From: Pseudoips prasinana
Taxonomy: Eukaryota; Arthropoda; Insecta; Lepidoptera; Nolidae
Reading direction: 5' to 3'
Assembly: GCA_951640165.1 (NCBI GenBank)
Contig: OX621255.1
Location: forward strand, 6,448,001-6,512,000
Length of the DNA: 64,000 nucleotides
Shown: one piece after another, positions 20,719-29,785 of the stretch
Numbering within the stretch: the first letter of the stretch is position 1
Layout: every line of letters starts with the position of its first letter
The notes under the pieces: model-generated
The model's input: the letters and a program-made list of their open reading frames with translations, nothing else
Database searches by the model: none
Told to the model about the DNA's origin: nothing
Position numbers and translations under genes: made by a program

Positions 20719-21519
20719 TTTGTGTGAATTTCGTGATCTTGGTATCTATGTCGATACAGTCGTAAATAGGAGCCCAATTGATACAGCCCGCAGACGCCCT
20801 AAAACGTTCCAGGATAATGTTTTTGAAGCTACGAAGGAAGAGAAATTGAGACTTTCGTCGAGGGCAGTGAATTTTATAGAAAATATAGGTCATGATATGA
20901 GCAAGAAGCTGGTAATTAGCCATGAGATGCTACTTTTGAAGGGTTTGAAACGTTTGAAAGGACAAGATCTAGGAGTGATGGCGAACTGTGAGGAGCGTGA
21001 TGTGTTGCATCCAGGAGAAGTATATACATCTTAACAGAATTAACTAGAGAGAGTAATCTGCGATTGCGCGCATCCTTTCTCAGTAGGCTGGTGTTGAAGT
21101 CTCCAAGGATTATAATGTGGACATAATGAGATGAGTAAGTTTCAAGCTGATTCTCAAAAGAGGAAAAGTAGTCAATATGACACGATGGGCTATAATAAAC
21201 ACCAATTTACAGTAATTTTCAGTACCTAATTGTAACTTCAATGAACATGTGTTCCGCAGATTTTGAATATTTACTTGGAGACTCATCAACTAACTTGTAT
21301 TTAAGATCCGCACGAAGATAGACGGCAACACCACCACCCCCCTTCCCTGTTCTGTCATTACGCAGCAGTTTGTAGCCAGGCAGAGCGTATTGCTTTGAAG
21401 AAAGGGCAGGTTTGAGAAAAGTTCCAGATACGAGAGTGGCGTGGATGAGATCAGAGTCAAAAGATGACAGAAGGTCGGGGTAGTGAGCATGAATACTTTG
21501 AGCATTTATGTGTACAGCC
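20719..21519 (-). pseudogene. LINE ORF2 endonuclease (APE type), decayed, unit A
   Basis: Read on the minus strand from 21519 downwards: KAVHINAQSIHAHYPDLLSS, LPGYKLLRNDRTGKGGGGVA (both APE-type endonuclease blocks), IILGDFNTSLLRKD (catalytic GDFN block), ILLLDATHHAPHSS, then FYKIHCPRRKSQFLFLRSFK leading towards the reverse transcriptase, which is absent. At least three frame changes separate these blocks. It is a jockey/CR1-type LINE truncated on its 3' side at the SINE. Plus-strand frames over the same place are antisense noise. Confidence 0.85.
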
Positions 21520-21523
21520 TTAA

Positions 21524-21743
21524 AATTTTTGGAAGAAGAAAATGTAAAAGAGCATAGAGCTTATCTCGAAGTTGAAGTGACTCGTTATAACTGAAAGCAC
21601 TGGGGTAATTTTCATCTGACGCAATAGAAGAAGAACATGAGAAGAAGTCATCATCACTATCATAAGACATAATATAAATATACAAGTTTTCATTTTAATA
21701 GCATCCAATACACCTAATTAATATTTATAGGTTAAAGAAACAA
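21524..21743 (-). other. Short unclassified stretch with acidic 60-codon frame
   Basis: On the minus strand a frame (about 21671-21515) reads MSYDSDDDFFSCSSSIASD and continues to LLPKIL. It is duplicated exactly at 31346-31517. I do not recognise it; identity between copies only reflects recent duplication. Confidence 0.35.
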
Positions 21744-22300
21744 AAAATCATGCCAAGAGCGAGTCGGACTCGCACATGAAGGGTTCCGTAGCAGCAAGTA
21801 TTTCAGTTGATGAAAGTGAACTTTATGCTTTTGTGATAATAGATAATAAATATCTTTTATAGATAATAAATCTATAAAAGATATTTGACAGATTGGGGTA
21901 GCTGGATGTGCTGGCGTCTGTACATCATATATTTTTTTTAGTTTTATCATTGGAAGTGTTTCTCGCGCAAACTATTCAGTTTAGACAAAAATGATATTAA
22001 GAACTTGAATATGATTTTTAGAGACCTATCCATAGACACCCCATATGTATGGGTACGATAAATTTTTTTTTGGAGTTTCAGTTCTATGTATGGCGACCCC
22101 CCAAAATTATTGTTCTTTTTCTATTTTTGTGTAAAAATCTTAATGCGGTTTACAGAATACACCTACTTGCCAAGTTTCAGCAGTACAGCTCTTATAGTTT
22201 CGGAAAAAAGTGGCTGTGACATACGGATGGACAGACAGACAGACATGACGAATCTATAAGGGTTCCGTTTTTTGCCATTTGGCTACGGAACCCTAAAAAT
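21744..22300 (+). mobile_element. Repeat E1 copy b with nested partial MITE M1
   Basis: E1 ends are present ('gcgagtcggactcgcacat' at 21759 and 'ggctacggaaccctaaaa' at about 22281). Between 21812 and 21923 lies the central loop and right arm of MITE M1, ending 'ggcgtctgtac', replacing part of E1. The left arm of M1 is lost. The identical structure at 31590-32146 shows it predates the duplication. Confidence 0.75.
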
Positions 22301-22461
22301 ATCTATAAATATTGGCATCTCAGTGCACTCACTGAGAAAAAAGAAAGAAAATAAAAAGCTAACATAATGATCATATAAATAAAGAAGGCTCAAAAGACAT
22401 GTTTACACAGGGTATGGTAACTTTATAACTAGATAAACGTGCATTATGACTGACATATATG

Positions 22462-22665
22462 ACGGCGCAGCCGTGGCGCTACCAACAGAGCTGCATAGAT
22501 AAGAGTGATAGGTCGGTGTCACTCTGGTGGAACGTCGAACGGGCGGCCATCTTGACGTCACTATTGCTTGAAGACGTTGTAGTGGTCGCATATTATCGAC
22601 GGATCGCCGTAATTGAAAATAAAATCTAACTTAATTAGTGATTTGGTGACGCATTAAACATAGTT
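22462..22665. repeat. Dispersed ~200-bp repeat D1 (unit A)
   Basis: 'gacggcgcagccgtggcgct' through 'gtgatttggtgacgcattaa'. Exact copy at 33582-33785 and an independent, slightly diverged copy at 49049-49248. It includes 'gccatcttgacgtcac', combining a YY1-like CCATCTTG with a CRE-type TGACGTCA at 22553-22560. No tRNA boxes, no inverted ends, no poly(A): class unknown. Confidence 0.75.
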
Positions 22666-22904
22666 GATTGATTTTGCCGAATAATTGATTGCTAAGGAAG
22701 TGAAGTCCGCCTATATATTTAAATTAACTGCCTGCATAACCTCACCTAATAAAAAATGATAAATTAGGAAAATAGTGTTCCAGGCATGTCTCCGTATACC
22801 CCAGACGCGCCGTTATATATATTATTCTATGATCAATTTCATTCAAATAGATCTCTTATGCAAAGTTAGTCACCTTACCAGTCAGTATGTATGACCTGTA
22901 CTCG

Positions 22905-23285
22905 ATTAATGACGTCACACGCGCCCGCCGCTATAAATATTGATATCGCAACGTTGCAGACTACACAGACCGTTTTGATACTGTTATAGCTGGCTGCTAC
23001 GTCGTGACTTGTAAATCACATTAAAGCGGGGTGGAATTGTGTTCCAGATGGAGGGGTGGCAAGTTTGGATCCACTGGACTCTCATACGAAACCCAATTTC
23101 ATCGTTTTGCTTGTTTAAGCGTTCTAATGCACGTCAAAATAAAGTGAAAAGAGACCTAAAAAAACAGGAAGAAATTGAATAAACAATTGGCGATTTATCA
23201 ACTTCATTACAAATCTGAGACATAAAAATGTATCCTAATTATAAATAAATAAATAATAAATGATTATTTTTTATTTCAGGCCAGA
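22905..23285 (+). promoter_or_regulatory. Promoter-like module with short ORF and splice acceptor
   Basis: A CRE-type palindrome TGACGTCA (22910-22917) stands 15 bases before a TATA box CTATAAATAT (22931-22940); an initiator-like 'ttgcagact' follows about 25 bases on. Downstream, 23048-23182 is a 44-codon ORF starting MEGWQVWIHW and ending KKQEEIE. At 23269-23279 a pyrimidine run ends in CAG followed by G, a good splice acceptor. The block is repeated at 34025-34405. It could be the 5' end of a host transcript, of an unseen element, or chance. No protein family recognised. Confidence 0.4.
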
Positions 23286-23311
23286 CGAGAGTTTTGTAAC
23301 AAACATCCACA

Positions 23312-23645
23312 TCTATACATATAATAAAATGGTAGGAAAGTCAAAACTGTAGGTACATGAAATATTTTTTAAAAAGGATACTTGTGGTGTGATCTACAGG
23401 AGACATGGAAGCTAAAACTATAGTTTTTAGATTTTTTGTCTGTGTGTCTGTTTGTCTGCATGTATGTCCGGGATAAACTCAAAAAGTACTGCATCGATTT
23501 ACTTCAAATTTTGCATGAATATTACTAAGAGGTTGGGTCAACATATAGGCTAAATATTATCACGCTATCACCTAACCTCCCCCTTAGGTGATAGCTGTGA
23601 TAATTTATAAAGATTAACGCGGGTAAAACCGCGGGGCACAGCTAG
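23312..23645 (+). mobile_element. Short non-autonomous Helitron H2 (unit A)
   Basis: Starts TCTATACATATAATAAAA after an A and ends 'cgcggggcacagctag' before a T, with the hairpin 'gcgggtaaaaccgcgg' just upstream of the end. These are the expected Helitron ends and A/T insertion site. Compared with 34432-34756 it carries an inverted segment at about 23571-23596. Related copies: 36060-36371, 47587-47902, 62348-62649 (minus), 49752-49979 (plus, 5'-truncated). Confidence 0.85.
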
Positions 23646-23884
23646 TTATATATAAAAAAGAAAAAAATAATTAGCCCACTTTCATGATCCGATGTGACAG
23701 CTAGCTGGAACGACCGAAAAGAGCTCAGGTACAGGATAGAGGGCTTCGCGTGCTTTCCGAGACACGTACGTACTTGCAATACCGCCAGTTTCCACACTCC
23801 AGGCAATTTCTTTGTTTCTTAACTAAAATATTTAAACTTATTTTACAGTACATTGCTAGCCACTTTTCTCAATTGCTAATCTAG

Positions 23885-24030
23885 TCCATCCAACGGTTGT
23901 CTGGAAGAAATCGCTCTTATGCGATAAGACCGCCAATTGTACATAAATTGAAACTATGTCTATACATCTAAATTTTATTCTGTGATGTCCAATAAAGTGT
24001 GCCTATCTATCTATCTATCTATATTTCAAT
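23885..24030 (+). repeat. LINE 3' UTR relic with CTAT repeat tail
   Basis: 'gttgtctggaagaaatcgct', 'gcgataagaccgccaattgt' and 'caataaagtgtgcctatcta' end in CTAT repeats (24003-24030). This 3' end is frequent in moth genomes. The duplicate at 35005-35130 has about 5 percent differences. Confidence 0.65.
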
Positions 24031-24330
24031 ACCACTTTTATAGTTGGTACCTCATTATCTGCGGCTAGACACGCTACCATTAGACCAATAAGACAGTTAA
24101 AATTAGAGTATATTTTGCTCGGCTTTATATATATTTAATCATATACCCGAGGCTATTAGAACTACAACAGCAACAAAAACATTTAAGAAACAAATGCTAC
24201 TATTCTAATAAAGATTTTTTTCGAGTAAAACTCTGTTATAATACACACCCAGTCATGATGCGTTCAGTATCCTATAAATATTCCTGACCTGCAATTGTAT
24301 ACTTGAGATCGAATTTATGTACAAACTTAC

Positions 24331-24978
24331 TTTTTAGGGTTCCGTAGCCAAATGGCAAAAAACGGAACCCTTATAAATTCGTCATGTCTGTCTGTCTGTC
24401 GGTCTGTCTGTCTGTCGGTCTGTCTGCCTGTCTGTCTGTCTGTCTGTCCGTCCGTATGTCACAGCCACTTTTGTCCGAAACTATAAGAGCTGTACTGTTG
24501 AAACTTGGTAAGTAGATGTATTCGGTGAACCGCATTAAGATTTTTACACAAAAATAGAAAATAAATAATAATTTTGGGGGGTCCCCATACATAGAACTGT
24601 AACTCATTTTTTTTTTCATTGTATCCATACATGTGGGGTGTCTATGGATAGGTCTTCAAAAATGATATTGAGGTTTCTAATATAATTTTTCTCTAAACTG
24701 AATAGTTTACTCATTTTACCACTTCCAAAGTGGTAAAATGAGTGTCCCCCCCCTGTAACTTCTAAAATAACAGAATAATAAAACTAAAAAGAATATATGA
24801 TGTACATTACCATGCAAACCAACAACGAAAATTGGTTAAAACGATATCAAGCAAGTAGTTTTTTTTAATACGTCATAAATCGTAAACCGCAATTTGCTTT
24901 CATTTAATCAACTGAAATACTTGCTGTTACGGAACCCTTCATGGGCGAGTCCGACTCGCACTTGGCCAGTTTTTTTTT
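24331..24978 (-). mobile_element. Repeat E1 copy c with expanded GTCT microsatellite
   Basis: Minus-strand E1: 'agggttccgtagcc' at 24336 and 'gagtccgactcgcacttggc' at the far end. The internal GTCT tract is expanded to about 65 bases (24383-24450); the counterpart at 35433-36043 has about 28 bases. Confidence 0.8.
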
Positions 24979-25079
24979 AAGTGATTACTATTCCAAAATA
25001 ACTTGACCACCCATTAAAAGTAGCGAACAAGGTAGTGTTGCCTTGGTCGCTTTATTCAATCATTGCATACAGAATTTTG

Positions 25080-25392
25080 ACAGCCTCGTTGGTCTAGCGA
25101 TAGCGTGTTCACTCGCAAAAAACGAGTTCCTGGGTTCCCGGGACGGGACAAAAAGTGATTTTGTGACTTTTTTGTAAAAAGAAAAATTTCTCAGCATCAG
25201 CCCGAAGTCTGTGAGTTGGCGGTATTAAACCCCCGTGCCTCTGACAAAGCCGTCTTTCCGGTCCCATCGGATCATGAGAGTGATGGAATAGAAAGTGCTC
25301 CTGTGTTTGCGTATACACTTGTGCACTATAATATGTCCCGCGCAGATGGCTAATGAGACTGGCCGCCGTGGCCAGAATACGGCATTTATCGG
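25080..25392 (+). mobile_element. tRNA-like SINE S4 (unit A)
   Basis: Head 'gcctcgttggtctagcgata' (A-box region) and 'tcctgggttcccgggacg' (decayed B box), body 'agcccgaagtctgtgagttg' and 'tgcactataatatgtccc', end near 'actggccgccgtggcc'. The duplicate in B starts at 36849; an independent truncated S4 copy is inserted at 38271-38448. Confidence 0.7.
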
Positions 25393-26587
25393 ACATTACA
25401 GAAGTCTACAAGAGTCCCTACACGATGTTCATTAATTCCAATGAATATCTAAAGTTCTGTAACTCTATTTTACTTCACTCTATCACAAAAGCTATTTAAT
25501 CAAAACAAGGATATAACAAACCTGAAACTCGCTTCTCAAACCGGCGCGTAATAACAACGTCAAATGAGACAATACTGCTAACAAAACTATGAATTTTTAA
25601 TAAACGATCACGAATAATAAAGTCCACAGAAGAATCACTCGTCACGTAACAGATTGTGGAACGGAAAGTTTCATGTAAATATTATATCCTAACATACCTA
25701 ACTATTAGGTGTCAGTAATACTCGATAAATGTTGCCGTATATAATGTTTATTTCTGTTTGTGTAATAATGGACAAGAAAATTTCCTTGCCGTACAGGATT
25801 TATTCAGTTCTGAAACCATCCTGGCAGAAAAACTCGAGTTTCGCTTCAGCAATAAAATCAAGAAAGAAATTTAATCGAAATCAAACGTTTTATTGGTAAT
25901 CGGCATAAAGAAATCATCCATGAATACTCGTAATCTATCGTAATAATACGGCGGACAGATCTTCCAGCAGAAAGGTAGAGGAAGTGCACATAACCAGATA
26001 GATAATTTTAGCCTTAGGCTCTATGTTACAGACTGAAAAAAAAACATGTTCTTATCAAAGTTCCCGAGACGAGACGATAATTGCCGTAGCCGGCATTGGT
26101 CTTTAAATGATAGGCGAGTTTAAAGGTTTTGGTGTGCAATCGTGTCATAGTGGTTTCATTTCTGTCAGTTAGTTGAAGGTTATTGGCATCAGAAAATAGT
26201 CTAGTGAGCGTAAACAATTCTCACACAAAGGTAACAATAACCCACAAAATTAAATTAAAAAAAATTGTAAACTATGTATGAGAATTAAACTACTCCATCT
26301 ATTTGGCGCAATAAAGTGTTATCTATCTATCTATCCATGAAACTCAGTAACTTATATATAACTAATTTTCAAACTACATCATATTCAAATATATAGGCCA
26401 TCGGCTGACAAGTTTTATGTGAAAAGCAATAATTTTTGCAAGTTTCTGAATGTAATTGGTTGGTTGAGATCATTACGTGTTTATTTTCACGTTATTATAA
26501 AAGTGAATTCAGTCACAGTGGTTCTTCTGTATTTGTACGCATTGGTAGTCGGTGGGTCATTTTGACACGTTTTCATTTTTCCCAGCG
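25393..26587. other. Unit A right part, no gene; LINE tail at end
   Basis: Matches 37160-38545 with several percent differences. At about 26290-26335 'caataaagtgttatctatct' is a LINE-type 3' tail. The short frames here differ between the two units in ways that do not preserve protein, so no gene is called. Confidence 0.6.
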
Positions 26588-26846
26588 TAAAAACCTGCGT
26601 CTGAAGAAAAGGTGTATACAATGTGTGTTTTCTTAATAATGAAAACAGATATATGTGGGTATATCTAGCCTAGAGTATATGGAAACTAGTTATATTTAAT
26701 TACGTAGTCATCGCCAGATCAGAGACTTACTTTCTCATTATTTAATAATAATATAATAAGGGCGGCTTGTTTTAGAGCAAATATACCTATAATTTGGCAT
26801 TGACGGTATTTCATGGAAAATAAATTGAAAAATGATGTACCTATAT

Positions 26847-27076
26847 GTAGGTGGCGTGGTTGTTAAATGCTTCCTTTACACGCCGCAGGTCATGGGTTCG
26901 ATACCCACCCAGGACAGATATTTGTGTGTCATGAACATGTCTGTTTGCCCTGAGTCTGGGTGTAATTATCTATATACCTAAGTATGTATTTATTTTTTAT
27001 ATGTAGTAAATCAGTTATCTAGTTTCTATAATCCAAGCTCTGCTTAGTTTGTGAATAATGTTCCAGGATATTAAAA
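26847..27076 (+). mobile_element. tRNA-derived SINE S1 (unit B)
   Basis: Copy of 20490-20718; differs by 'tgtgtgtcatg' versus 'tgtgagcatg' in the body. Confidence 0.85.
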
Positions 27077-27877
27077 TTTGTGTGAATTTCGTGATCTTGG
27101 TATCTATGTCGATACAGTCGTAAATAGGAGCCCAATTGATACAGCCCGCAGACGCCCTAAAACGTTCCAGGATAATGTTTTTGAAGCTACGAAGGAAGAG
27201 AAATTGAGACTTTCGTCGAGGGCAGTGAATTTTATAGAAAATATAGGTCATGATATGAGCAAGAAGCTGGTAATTAGCCATGAGATGCTACTTTTGAAGG
27301 GTTTGAAACGTTTGAAAGGACAAGATCTAGGAGTGATGGCGAACTGTGAGGAGCGTGATGTGTTGCATCCAGGAGAAGTATATACATCTTAACAGAATTA
27401 ACTAGAGAGAGTAATCTGCGATTGCGCGCATCCTTTCTCAGTAGGCTGGTGTTGAAGTCTCCAAGGATTATAATGTGGACATAATGAGATGAGTAAGTTT
27501 CAAGCTGATTCTCAAAAGAGGAAAAGTAGTCAATATGACACGATGGGCTATAATAAACACCAATTTACAGTAATTTTCAGTACCTAATTGTAACTTCAAT
27601 GAACATGTGTTCCGCAGATTTTGAATATTTACTTGGAGACTCATCAACTACCTTGTATTTAAGATCCGCACGAAGATAGACGGCAACACCACCACCCCCC
27701 TTCCCTGTTCTGTCATTACGCAGCAGTTTGTAGCCAGGCAGAGCGTATTGCTTTGAAGAAAGGGCAGGTTTGAGAAAAGTTTCAGATACGAGAGTGGCGT
27801 GGATGAGATCAGAGTCAAAAGATGACAGAAGGTCGGGGTAGTGAGCATGAATACTTTGAGCATTTATGTGTACAGCC
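27077..27877 (-). pseudogene. LINE ORF2 endonuclease, decayed, unit B
   Basis: Duplicate of 20719-21519 with only a few substitutions (for example AC-to-CC near 27651 and C-to-T near 27782). Its minus-strand frame runs on into the TTAA element, giving an artificial longer ORF (27577-27939) beginning in the transposon end. Confidence 0.85.
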
Positions 27878-28552
27878 TTAAGGCGACGTCGTAGTTGAAA
27901 ACTCAGTAAGAAGCCCCTTTTTCTTCTTACGAATCTCACGTCTCGAAATAGATACCAAACTAAGAAAAATACAGTAGGAAGGGAAGAATATGAATAAAAT
28001 AATGAACCGAGTAGATTTCCAAAACAACAAAGGTCTAAAGCAAAAAAAAAATGTGAAGTGACCTAAGATTAAAAATTTTCAGCTTCTATTTCTCCATATT
28101 TTAAGCGACAACAGCATATTTTTTTTTAAGAAGTGTGTACCTTAAATCGTGTCTAAAAGAATAGACCGTCTATTTTATAATTTTGCTCTTTATTTTTTAC
28201 AAAATTAAATAAAAACCTTAAATATAAATTGACTTCAGCGTCTGCATTTACAGACGACCGCCCTTCGTTACGCAAAGTTCGACCTTATTAACCGAGTGAC
28301 AAGAACAAATGTCGGAACGACTTGTACTTTCAGTTCGCGTTCAGACGCTGCCCCGGGACGTGGTTTCTGTGTCGCTCTGATCGCCGAACAACTTAATAAA
28401 AATTTCAATAAATATAAGACAGAAATTACTTTATCCAAACTAGCTATTATTTTTTGTAGTATTAGGTAGGTTTTAAGATTTTTTGTGAACTGTTTTTTAC
28501 AGTTTTAGAAGTAACTGTTTTTGTGAAAATGGTAAATAAACGTCATAGATTA

Positions 28553-28924
28553 CTTATTTAAATTGGGACAAGAAAACGTCAAACACGTCAACGAAATGAC
28601 CGTAAATATTTTTCTCTAATAGCACTTAAACTCTTTAGTAATAAAGTCCATAATAGTGAAGTCTGCGCTAGTAGGTGGCCGGCAGTACATAGTGTATAGG
28701 ATTGAACAGTAGAACAATTGACGGAATCGTTGGTCTAGCTTATTTAAATTGGGACAAGAAAACGTCAAACACGTTAACGAAATGACCGTAAATATTTTTC
28801 TCTAATAGCACTTAAACTCTTTAGTAATAAAGTCCATAATAGTGAAGTCTGCGCTAGTAGGTGGCCGGCAGTACATAGTGTATAGGATTGAACAGTAGAA
28901 CAATTGACGGAATCGTTGGTCTAG
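28553..28924. repeat. 186-bp tandem duplication inside the TTAA element
   Basis: Units 28553-28738 and 28739-28924 are identical but for one base (cacgtcaac / cacgttaac). It duplicates the region just 5' of the YqaJ-like reading frame. Confidence 0.95.
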
Positions 28925-28982
28925 CTTGTTTGGTAACCATACATCGTGGATAAATTGAAAGTTTTTAGAAAATTTAGAAGGT

Positions 28983-29785
28983 CTTGTAGTAGACAGAAAG
29001 GCGGTGGAGAGACAAACAGTTTTACAGAGAGACAGCTGTGAATGGTTAGAGCTGAGGAAAAATTTACTCACCTCTTCAAATTTTGGAAGGGGTGTTAAAA
29101 GTAAAAAGGTCCTGGAAATTTAGTAAAGATATTTTGTACAAAAAGAATATTTCTAACGTGGCTTCTGTATCACATGGAAAAATTGCTCTAGTGCAGTTGG
29201 CTAAAAAAGAAATTATAAAAATTGAGCCTTGTGGCCTATTTATTCATAAAGTATATCCATTCCTTGGGGCAAGTCCAGATGGAATAGTAGGTGATGACAC
29301 ATTGGTTGAAATAAAATGTCCAGTAGCTCCTTCCAAAGTTGGCATGGATGAAGCTATAAAAACAAATAATACAAATTTATAAATACAATAAAAAATCTAA
29401 ACAGTAATTGGTATTTTCAAACCCAAGTTCAGTTGAATATTAGTGGCAGAGAAAAGTGTAGTTTAGGTATATGGGAAAGTGAGAAAACACCATTAAAAGT
29501 CATTAAAATAAATAAAGACGAACAGTTTTGGAAAAATAAGATGGAGCAATAGCTGGTTATTTTTACAAAAATCAAATTATTGTTGAGCTGGTTGATTCAC
29601 GCTATAGTAGGGAATAACCATTTAGGGACGATGAAACAGACAAGGAGAACAACCAGTTTAATAATGTACTATGGATTACGGAAGACGTAAATAATATAGC
29701 ATGCAATAAGGATGTCTCTTTCAGTGCAGGTATCAGAATACACGATGAAGAAGAGATAACGGTTCTTAATTTCGCAGATTTTTAA
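28983..29785 (+). pseudogene. YqaJ-type (lambda exonuclease-like) recombinase gene, broken
   Basis: Blocks in order: VLQRDSCEWLELRKNLLTSS (the W..R...LT.S start typical of the YqaJ fold), NISNVASVSHGKIALVQL, FLGASPDGIVGDDTLVEIKC, then NWYFQTQVQLNISGREKC, INKDEQFWKNKM and FYKNQIIVELVDSRYS. The catalytic Asp (29278) and Glu-x-Lys (29308-29316) of the lambda exonuclease / YqaJ superfamily are kept. Such nucleases resect DNA 5' to 3' for recombination; in animals they occur mainly in mobile elements. Breaks: an extra G at about 29086-29091, frame changes near 29345-29405 and 29550, stops at 29380 and about 29613. Upstream, a TGA interrupts the frame at about 28947. Confidence 0.82.

Larger units (their letters stand above)
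20239..26587. repeat. Segmental tandem duplication, unit A
   Basis: Unit A starts 'aaaacctgcgtctgaagaaa' and ends 'cattttt...cccagcgt'. Unit B starts with the same words at 26588 directly after it and ends at about 38546 after the same 'cccagcgt'. Inside A, in order: S1 SINE, decayed LINE endonuclease (minus), repeat E1 with M1 piece, a 200-bp repeat D1, a promoter-like module, Helitron H2, LINE tail, E1 (minus), SINE S4, LINE tail. Confidence 0.92.

Noticed and set aside
20720..21034. 104-codon plus-strand frame, repeated with identical protein at 27078-27392
   Set aside because: It is antisense to the decayed LINE endonuclease region on the minus strand; identity reflects the recent duplication of the DNA, not selection on a protein.
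24383..24450. GTCT/GTCG tract as an independent microsatellite locus
   Set aside because: It is an expansion of a tract native to repeat E1 and is therefore listed with that element.
27577..27939. 120-codon minus frame that looks like a complete endonuclease start
   Set aside because: Its first 20 or so codons lie in the end of the TTAA element; only the part from KAVHINAQ onward is LINE. The start is an accident of insertion.
29083..29382. 99-codon ORF as an intact small protein
   Set aside because: It is only the middle of the YqaJ-type gene; homology continues on both sides in other frames.
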